From Chitinophaga sp. CB10 (lineage in GTDB: Bacteria; Bacteroidota; Bacteroidia; Chitinophagales; Chitinophagaceae), in NCBI GenBank assembly GCA_001870995.2, contig MLAV02000001.1, positions 434,001-498,000 on the forward strand: a stretch of DNA of 64,000 nt. The letters are read 5' to 3'. Position numbers and translations under genes: made by a program. The notes below the pieces were generated by a model. It saw only the letters and a program-made list of their open reading frames with translations, did not search any database and was not told the DNA's origin. Positions 58,258 to 64,000 of this stretch are shown in pieces (positions within the stretch are counted from its first letter, which is position 1; every line of letters starts with the position of its first letter).

Positions 58258-61200
58258 ATGATTTGCGCTGAGAATTACTTTGCTTTGAGAACGCCTATGC
58301 TGCCGGTGAGTACCCTCCAACGTTTGCAGCATACCACTGTAGACAGCCTGCCTGCCGCCATCCGGGAAATATTTGCCGACGCGCGTTTACAGGAGGCCAT
58401 ATATATCGCTTCCACGGATTTATACCAGGAAATGCAGCGATGGCTCAATGGCCAGCCACTGCCCCCTAAAGAGGAGGAGAAACTGGTTTTCTCCCTCTAC
58501 CGCTACCTGCTGCGCATGAGTACCCGCTGCACGCCCTACGGGCTGTTTGCAGGCGTTACCACCGGTAGCAGTAATAACAAAAGTCGGGTGGTTTTGGGAG
58601 AAGATCTACTGCATCGTAAATATTGCCGTCTCGACATGAACTACGTGGCGGAGTTGGCAAAAGCCATCACTACGGCCCCGCCTATACGGGAAAAGCTCCT
58701 GTATTACCCGAATAACTCCATCTATCTGTCCGGCAGCCGTTTTCGCTATGCAGCCTATACCCTGCGCAATAAGGTCCGCAACTACTACCTCACCGCAGTG
58801 GATAATACAGATTACCTGCGGCAACTCCTGGCTACCGCCGCAAACGGCGCCACGCTGGAACAAATCCGGCAATGCCTGATCAGCGAAGAAAATGAAATCA
58901 CCTGGTACGATGCGGATGAATTTGTGCAGGAACTCCTCGCCAACCAACTGCTCGTAAGTGAACTGGAACCTACCGTTACAGGCACGGAATTTTTCCATAT
59001 CCTGCTGGAACGTATCCGGCAAATGCCGGAAGCCGCGCCGGTTGCCGCCAGCCTGCAGCGGATTGCTGACCTGCTGCAAACCCCCGGCATGGCCGCTTAC
59101 ACGGAAGTCAACGCCATCGTAAAACAACTGCTCCCCGATACCAGCAGTAAGGACCTTCTGCAAACGGACCTCTACCTGCATACCACCGCTAACCAGCTCT
59201 CCGAAAAAGTATTGAACGAACTGGCCACCCAGGCGGCGGACCTCGCAGTGCTGGCCCGCAGCGGCATCAGTCCTGACCTGGAACAGTTCATCAGCGCATT
59301 CTCCGCCCGCTACGAAGAGCAGGAAGTGCCCCTCAGCCTCGCGCTCGACACGGAAGCCGGCATCGGCTACGGCGCCCATACCGGCGGGGATCATACCCCC
59401 CTGCTGGAAGAGCTGCAACTCCCCGCCGCGCCAGGCAGGGCCAGCATCACAGCGGATAAATTACTGACGCTGCAACTCCGGCGCCTCCGCGAAAACACGG
59501 ATGAAATCATACTCACGAAGGCAGACCTGCAGGCCCTGCAGCCGGATCGCCCGCCGGTACTACCTGCCAGCGCTTACCTCATGGGTAAGCTACTCGCAAC
59601 GGATGCCGCCTCGATAGACGAAGGTAACTATGGTTTTGAGCTTCACGGATGCAACGGCCCCTCGGCAGCCAACCTGCTGGGCCGTTTCTGCCATGGCGAT
59701 GCACTGCTCAGCGAGCAGGTAAATCTTTCCCTAAAAAAAGAAGAAGCACTTAACAACGACGTCATTTTTGCGGAAGTGGTGCACCTGCCCGAATCCCGCA
59801 CCGGCAATATTTTAATGCGCCCACGGTTACGCCCCTACGAAATTGTGTACCTCGCCGCCAGCGAAGCCGCCGCGCACCAAATCCCCGTGTCGGACCTGAT
59901 GGTCAGCGTGCGGCAGGGGAAAGTGCGCCTCCGCTCCATCCGGCACAATAAATGGGTCGTCCCCCGCATGAGTACCGCCCATAATTACCGCAACGGCCTG
60001 CCCGTTTATAAATTCCTCTGCGAACTGCAATTCCAGGACTATGAACCGGGCTACTCCTGGCAATGGCTTGTGGGCAACGATTTCACCTTCCTGCCCCGCG
60101 TGCGCTACGGCAACTTCATCCTGCATAAACGCACCTGGATTTGGCGCAAATCGGAAAATACGTATAACCGCGACCGTTATACAGAACATATCGCCGCCTT
60201 CCGGCAAAAGTGGAACCTGCCGCAATACGTTGTAGTAACGGAAGGGGACAATGACCTGGTGATAGACCTCGACAGCCCCGCCGCCGTGGCCCTCCTCGGC
60301 AAAATCATGGACCGCTCCGAACAAATCATCCTGCAGGAACACCTGCAAACGCCGGATCAATGCTGGGTACAAGGCCCCCATGGCCGCCATGCGAACGAGC
60401 TGGTACTGCCCCTGTTCAACAAAGCCGCCAAACTGGACCTCCCGCCTGTGCAAACGCCGGCGGTCAACATTCAGCGCAGCTTCCACACCGGCAGCGAATG
60501 GCTTTACGTGAAACTCTACTGCGGCACCCGCACCGCGGAAGATATGCTCAAGGAAGTGATCGCCCCCGTGGTAACCACCCTCCAGGAGGAAGGCGTGATA
60601 CAACAATGGTTCTTCATCCGCTATACGGACCCGGAACATCACCTGCGCGTGCGCTTCCGGAATGCGGACGACCCCCGCTTCTGGCAGACCGTACTGCAAC
60701 GGCTATACGAAATAGCGGACAACTCCGTCAATAAAAACCTCATCAGCAAAATACAAACCGATACCTATGTGCGGGAAATTGAGCGCTATGGCAATGATAC
60801 CATGGCCTTCAGCGAAGCCGTGTTCCATCACGACAGCCGGTTTGTGCTGCAACTCATCCAGCTGCTGGATGACGAAAGCGGGGAGGAGTACCGCTGGAAA
60901 ATTGGCGTAGCCGGCACGGACCAGCTGCTGGATGCATTCGGATGTACGCTGGCGGAAAAAGCCGCGCTGATGCGCCAGCTGCAACAACACTTCTTCAAAG
61001 AGTTTAACGGTAACAAAGCCCTGCAACAACAACTCAATGACAAATACCGCCAGGCCGCGCCGGAGCTGACGGCCATGCTCTCCGGGCAGCTGCCGGAGGA
61101 AGTACTGCAACTATTGGAAGAACGGCGTATAGCCATTGCCGGTAGTTTGGCCGCGCAGCCTATTACGGATAAATTCAGCCTGCTCTCCAGCTACATCCAC

Positions 61201-61320
61201 ATGTTCCTGAACCGCCTGCTGCTGGCCGCCCAACGCAAACATGAACTGGTGATCTATCATTTCCTGGACAGGTACTATACCTCGCTGCTGGCCCGCGCGA
61301 AAAAAACAGTGACAGTTTAA
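58258..61320 (+). CDS. Full-length class I lanthipeptide dehydratase (LanB)
   Basis: This 1020-residue protein has both parts of LanB in one chain. The glutamylation domain at about 1-700 opens FALRTPMLPVSTL and has RMSTRCTPYGLFAGVTTG (compare RSTPFGLFSG in NisB) near residue 83. It also has FCHGDALLSEQV and VRQGKVRLRSIRHNKWVVPRMSTAHNY in parts. The elimination domain (SpaB_C type) at about 740-1010 has EWLYVKLYCGTRTAEDMLKEV, WFFIRYTDPEHHLRVRF and VREIERYGNDTMAFSE. It uses glutamyl-tRNA to dehydrate Ser and Thr. The pinensin cluster of Chitinophaga pinensis splits these domains; here they are joined. It is divergent from the precursors. Confidence 0.96.
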   Translation: MICAENYFALRTPMLPVSTLQRLQHTTVDSLPAAIREIFADARLQEAIYIASTDLYQEMQRWLNGQPLPPKEEEKLVFSLYRYLLRMSTRCTPYGLFAGVTTGSSNNKSRVVLGEDLLHRKYCRLDMNYVAELAKAITTAPPIREKLLYYPNNSIYLSGSRFRYAAYTLRNKVRNYYLTAVDNTDYLRQLLATAANGATLEQIRQCLISEENEITWYDADEFVQELLANQLLVSELEPTVTGTEFFHILLERIRQMPEAAPVAASLQRIADLLQTPGMAAYTEVNAIVKQLLPDTSSKDLLQTDLYLHTTANQLSEKVLNELATQAADLAVLARSGISPDLEQFISAFSARYEEQEVPLSLALDTEAGIGYGAHTGGDHTPLLEELQLPAAPGRASITADKLLTLQLRRLRENTDEIILTKADLQALQPDRPPVLPASAYLMGKLLATDAASIDEGNYGFELHGCNGPSAANLLGRFCHGDALLSEQVNLSLKKEEALNNDVIFAEVVHLPESRTGNILMRPRLRPYEIVYLAASEAAAHQIPVSDLMVSVRQGKVRLRSIRHNKWVVPRMSTAHNYRNGLPVYKFLCELQFQDYEPGYSWQWLVGNDFTFLPRVRYGNFILHKRTWIWRKSENTYNRDRYTEHIAAFRQKWNLPQYVVVTEGDNDLVIDLDSPAAVALLGKIMDRSEQIILQEHLQTPDQCWVQGPHGRHANELVLPLFNKAAKLDLPPVQTPAVNIQRSFHTGSEWLYVKLYCGTRTAEDMLKEVIAPVVTTLQEEGVIQQWFFIRYTDPEHHLRVRFRNADDPRFWQTVLQRLYEIADNSVNKNLISKIQTDTYVREIERYGNDTMAFSEAVFHHDSRFVLQLIQLLDDESGEEYRWKIGVAGTDQLLDAFGCTLAEKAALMRQLQQHFFKEFNGNKALQQQLNDKYRQAAPELTAMLSGQLPEEVLQLLEERRIAIAGSLAAQPITDKFSLLSSYIHMFLNRLLLAAQRKHELVIYHFLDRYYTSLLARAKKTVTV

Positions 61321-61330
61321 CCGCTTATTC

Positions 61331-61359
61331 AAAAAAAGGGCAGCGCCTGCGCACTGCCC
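61331..61359 (-). terminator. Terminator of the cytochrome operon
   Basis: GGGCAG and CTGCCC arms with an inner GCGC pairing are followed on the minus strand by seven T. It lies 20 bases after the cytochrome gene's end and 10 after the convergent LanB stop, so it may serve both. Confidence 0.8.
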
Positions 61360-61379
61360 CACGGAATAAGATGGATGGC

Positions 61380-62375
61380 TTACAAGGAATACTTCCAGCC
61401 CTTTGCCTGCCAGTAGCTGATAATAGGCTTAAACGGCCCGTATTTGTGCTGGCTGGCGGGGAAGGTATCCGCAAATGGCCCGAGGTCATAATCGATGGCT
61501 TTTTCATTGATATGCGGGTAATCGAAGCTCTTCGGGTTAGGGCGGGCATGCAGCGCGTCGTTATTGACAAATGCCGCAATGTCCAGTGCATCGGCATCGG
61601 AGAGGAAAGGCCCTTGCTCCGTTTTATCGTAAGGCATATTGTTTTTCAGCCATTCCGCCTGCTTTACCACGCGGTGCATACTCGACCCCGGCTGGTAGGA
61701 GGCAGGCCCCCACAGCGGCGGATACGTGTAGGCAGTGCCTTCCGGGTTGAGCTGCCCGGCGCCGTCCTTCCCATGGCAACGCTCGCAGTGCTGCACAAAT
61801 AATTCTGCGCCATGGATGGGATTGGCCGCCACATCCGGCAGGTCCAGCTTGCGGTTGTGCTGCCCCTTAAAAGGCTGCCCCTTCGGCGCATAGGAATTGA
61901 TCCACTTCAGGTACGCGAGGAAGGCCACCATCTCTTTACTGTCCAGCGGCAACGGCTTGCCGTTATGCGGGCGCGTTACGCAGTTGTTCACCCTTTCTGC
62001 CAGGGTGAGTACCTTCCCTTCCCGGGCGCGGTACTGCGGATAGTTATCGTGCGAAGCCAGCAGGTTAAAGGAAAACGGTTTTGTGCCGCCATCCTGGTGG
62101 CAGTTGGTACAGCTCATCAGGTTGCCGGTATAATGCCCTGCACTGCCTTTGGGGCCTATGTATCTGGCCGTGTTCATCATGAGCTCCCGGCCGTATTGCA
62201 CGAGCTCTCCGAACTTATCGTTGGGAATATTTTTCAGATCGATGGTGACGGTGATCTCCTTCGGCGCTTCCGGCGCGGCATTGCTTGCCTTGCCTTCTAC
62301 TTTGGAGCCGCAGGAAGTAGTAGCTGCGGCTACTCCCAAACCAAGCGCTCCTATCACAATAAAAAGTCTTTTCAT
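61380..62375 (-). CDS. Diheme c-type cytochrome (TsdA/SoxA-like) lipoprotein
   Basis: From ATG 62375 the product has 331 residues. It has a lipoprotein-like signal (MKRLFIVIGALGLGVAAATTSC, Cys22). A first heme motif CTNCH is at residues 89-93, the segment ERVNNCVTRPHNGKPLPLDSKEMVAFLAYLKW contains Cys132, and a second heme motif CERCH is at 197-201. The NC...NGKPLP segment resembles thiosulfate dehydrogenase TsdA, where a Cys is a heme ligand; the role of Cys132 is inferred. It passes electrons in the periplasm or at the outer membrane. It lies 26 bases after the aryl-sulfotransferase-like gene and is likely co-transcribed with it. Confidence 0.92.
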   Translation of the reverse strand: MKRLFIVIGALGLGVAAATTSCGSKVEGKASNAAPEAPKEITVTIDLKNIPNDKFGELVQYGRELMMNTARYIGPKGSAGHYTGNLMSCTNCHQDGGTKPFSFNLLASHDNYPQYRAREGKVLTLAERVNNCVTRPHNGKPLPLDSKEMVAFLAYLKWINSYAPKGQPFKGQHNRKLDLPDVAANPIHGAELFVQHCERCHGKDGAGQLNPEGTAYTYPPLWGPASYQPGSSMHRVVKQAEWLKNNMPYDKTEQGPFLSDADALDIAAFVNNDALHARPNPKSFDYPHINEKAIDYDLGPFADTFPASQHKYGPFKPIISYWQAKGWKYSL

Positions 62376-62401
62376 CTGTACTGGTTTAGTGGCCGGCATG
62401 A

Positions 62402-63826
62402 TTAATAGCCGGGCTGGTGGATAAATGGTTGTACCCTTTCCGCAGGAATAAAGCTGGCCCTGTAGGACGACATCCCCGTTTTCAGCAACCACAGGAAACG
62501 CCCTTCCAGGTTGGTCAGCAGCACGGAGTTGCGTTTAGTGGCGCAGGTCAGCAACGTGCTGTCCGTCAGCTGGTAGCTGCTGCCCATCCGCTCATTGTAA
62601 AATTCCGGCGGTAATACCGTGTTGTTGACCAGCTTCGCCTGCTGCCCGTCAATGGCAAAGGTGAGCGTGCGGGATGTTTTCTTACTGACGCCGTTATCGA
62701 AAAAGGTTAAATAATCCCGCTGATCGAAATGTATCCCGTGCGCCTGGTCAAAATATGCGCTGTCCGGAAGCGGGAAGGTACCGTTCTTTCCCAGCGTCCA
62801 TAAGCGTTTGCCGGTTTTGCTGTCTATTTTCCAGATCTGCCCGTTGTTGTAAAAAGATACCAGGTAATTCCCGTCTTTATCGATCGCAACACAATTGGCA
62901 TGCATCCAGTCCGCCTTTTCTTGCAGGATATTTTTTTCCTGCAGGGGATTCAGCTCGTCAAACACGGTCCATTTCCAGACCTTGCGGCCTTTCCTGTCCA
63001 GCACGAGGATGCCGTCCCCTTTGATGGTATCCGCTTTTTTGCCGCCGATGCTGCTTAGGTCCATCACCCGCTCCTCCACGCAGAGGGTGAGGAGATGCCC
63101 TTTGTCTTCCAGGATTTCGTGGTGGATGGTTTGCTGAAAATCCCCCATCCCTTTTTTAAGGTACAGGAGCGTATCGCCCGTGAGCGATACTTCCAGGATC
63201 TGATCCCCGTAGCTGGTTTCATAGCCGGCGCCACCCAGCAGGCCCAGCACTGTATTGTTGTTTGTAAACCGCGCTACCTTATAGCCGGCATTGTGTACGG
63301 CGTGGTACCATACGATGTTGCCGCGCGCGTTGACCAAGCATACATACCCGGGGTCCTCCCGCTGGGTAAGCAGGACGTAGCCTTTCGCAAAATTAGCCGG
63401 CAGCGCGCTGCTATCGGGGCAGACTATACGAAAAATATCCTTCATCCAAACGGGCATATCGTTGGTGGTAAATTCATAAACCTTACCGGCCTTCAGGCGG
63501 CTGCCATGGCCGGTAAGGATCCTGTATTCATATTTCGTAGCTGCGTGCAGGTTAGTCAGCACCACCCGGTGCACCGTTTTGCCGGTGGAGAGTGGCGTGG
63601 TAGTAGTTTCCGTGGGATGCCCCTGCGGCCAGTATTCCACCGCTGCGTCCCGCTCCGCGCGGCAGGTAATTTTGATAGCGGCCTTTAACGCGTTCGCATC
63701 TACGGGCAACACCATGATCTCCTGTACATCGGTGCTGTAGGTACTGCAGGACGGTAGTGCCAGCAACAACAGGGCTGCCGCTAAGATCAGCGGCAGCCTG
63801 TTGCATATGTGATTCCATTTTATCAT
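62402..63826 (-). CDS. Arylsulfotransferase (ASST)-like lipoprotein
   Basis: From ATG 63826 the product has 474 residues; an earlier start at 63877 would overlap the SusD end and is rejected. It has a lipoprotein signal (LLALPSC), a fibronectin-like N-terminal beta domain (about 35-120, HRVVLTNLHAATKYEYRI), and a six-bladed propeller with GYVLLTQREDPGYVCLVNARGNIVWY, HHEILEDKGHLLTL, DWMHANCVAIDKDGNYLVSFYN, QAHGIHFDQRDYLTFFDNG and SSYQLTDSTLLTC. This fits bacterial arylsulfate sulfotransferases, which move sulfate between phenols; the conserved His residues (HHE, HANC, HGIHF) are present. It lies between a SusD gene and the cytochrome gene, on the same strand. Confidence 0.88.
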   Translation of the reverse strand: MIKWNHICNRLPLILAAALLLLALPSCSTYSTDVQEIMVLPVDANALKAAIKITCRAERDAAVEYWPQGHPTETTTTPLSTGKTVHRVVLTNLHAATKYEYRILTGHGSRLKAGKVYEFTTNDMPVWMKDIFRIVCPDSSALPANFAKGYVLLTQREDPGYVCLVNARGNIVWYHAVHNAGYKVARFTNNNTVLGLLGGAGYETSYGDQILEVSLTGDTLLYLKKGMGDFQQTIHHEILEDKGHLLTLCVEERVMDLSSIGGKKADTIKGDGILVLDRKGRKVWKWTVFDELNPLQEKNILQEKADWMHANCVAIDKDGNYLVSFYNNGQIWKIDSKTGKRLWTLGKNGTFPLPDSAYFDQAHGIHFDQRDYLTFFDNGVSKKTSRTLTFAIDGQQAKLVNNTVLPPEFYNERMGSSYQLTDSTLLTCATKRNSVLLTNLEGRFLWLLKTGMSSYRASFIPAERVQPFIHQPGY

Positions 63827-63860
63827 CGGCAAAGTGGATGTTCCGGGAAAAATACTGTTT

Positions 63861-64000
63861 TTACTGGCGTCTGTCACCGTTGCTGAGTTTTTTATTGATA
63901 TCCGTTTGCGCCTGCGGGTAAGAGAAGTACTTATCCCTCGGCATCTGGATGGTAGGCGTGAGCTTGGCCGCTTTCAGGTAAGTATTCACCACGGTTTCAT
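63861..64000 (-). CDS. SusD/RagB family protein (3' end only)
   Basis: The last 140 bases encode, on the minus strand, the C-terminus of a SusD-type protein: ETVVNTYLKAAKL, then MPRDKYFSYPQAQTDINKKL and GDRRQ, ending in TAA at 63861-63863. The 'YPQAQTDINKKL' pattern matches the usual SusD end (P.pQ.EId.Np.L). The rest of the gene, and presumably SusC, lie outside the window. The ASST-like gene starts 34 bases after it, so the three leftward genes form one operon. Confidence 0.85.
   Translation of the reverse strand, partial: ETVVNTYLKAAKLTPTIQMPRDKYFSYPQAQTDINKKLSNGDRRQ

Noticed and set aside
1..64000. CRISPR array, rRNA, prophage or intact mobile element
   Set aside because: No regular short repeats with spacers, no rRNA segments, no integrase or phage structural genes were seen when reading through the window.

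Overview
The window is about 64 kb of a Bacteroidota chromosome, most likely a Chitinophaga-like member of the Chitinophagaceae. The grounds are several SusC/SusD-type genes, a FecR anti-sigma factor beside an ECF sigma factor, TonB receptors with carboxypeptidase-like N-termini, a DUF4249 lipoprotein, TANNTTTG-type -7 promoter boxes, and lanthipeptide leaders of the KKLxLGKxKV type known from Chitinophaga. There is one tRNA, tRNA-Leu(CAA). I see no rRNA, CRISPR array or intact insertion sequence.

Layout. 1-1460: 3' part of a SusD gene. 1.8-1.9 kb: tRNA-Leu. 2.2-5.8 kb: an unrecognised two-gene envelope operon. 6-8.3 kb: AraC regulator, RibD-C-type reductase, methyltransferase. 8.7-14.9 kb: a RiPP cassette made of a TonB-type outer membrane protein, a 60-residue GG-leader precursor ending in a CxCxC motif, a radical SAM/SPASM maturase and a C39-peptidase ABC exporter. 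15.2-19.8 kb: GH30 glycosidase with a fascin-like beta-trefoil, an outer membrane protein, and a 7TM-DISM sensor fused to the DNA-binding end of an IS1595-type transposase. 20-21.9 kb: GNAT/MarR pair and an SDR. 22-30.4 kb: recD-recC-recB. 31.1-40.5 kb: a polysaccharide or glycan uptake locus (sigma, FecR, SusC, SusD, two TlpA-like thioredoxins) whose sigma factor carries a premature stop. 40.9-46.3 kb: TonB receptor plus DUF4249 lipoprotein, and an M48 peptidase. 46.4-55.9 kb: redox and stress genes (quinone reductase, HxlR, DsbA-like, YgiD, LysE, OhrR, DUF1304, nitroreductase, NmrA-like, AraC, Crp/Fnr, DinB, LuxR response regulator). 56-61.3 kb: a class I lanthipeptide cluster with LanC, three precursors and a full-length LanB. 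61.4-64 kb: diheme cytochrome c, aryl-sulfotransferase-like lipoprotein, and the 3' end of another SusD gene.

The two RiPP loci are the most distinctive parts. In both, a strong hairpin lies directly after the precursor gene(s) and before the next maturation gene, which could let precursor transcripts outnumber enzyme transcripts. Two of the three lanthipeptide precursors are under 60 codons and easy to miss. The lanthipeptide cluster has no exporter or leader protease of its own nearby; the only C39 exporter in the window is about 42 kb away in the radical SAM cassette.

Regulatory DNA can be read at several places: an OhrR-type palindrome just upstream of a nearly leaderless ohrR promoter, two near-identical 19-bp MarR sites around the GNAT/MarR promoter, repeated TGTACA palindromes before the quinone reductase, and a 13-bp inverted repeat that includes the start codon of an NmrA-like gene. 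Start codons and functions below are read from sequence only; no database search was run.
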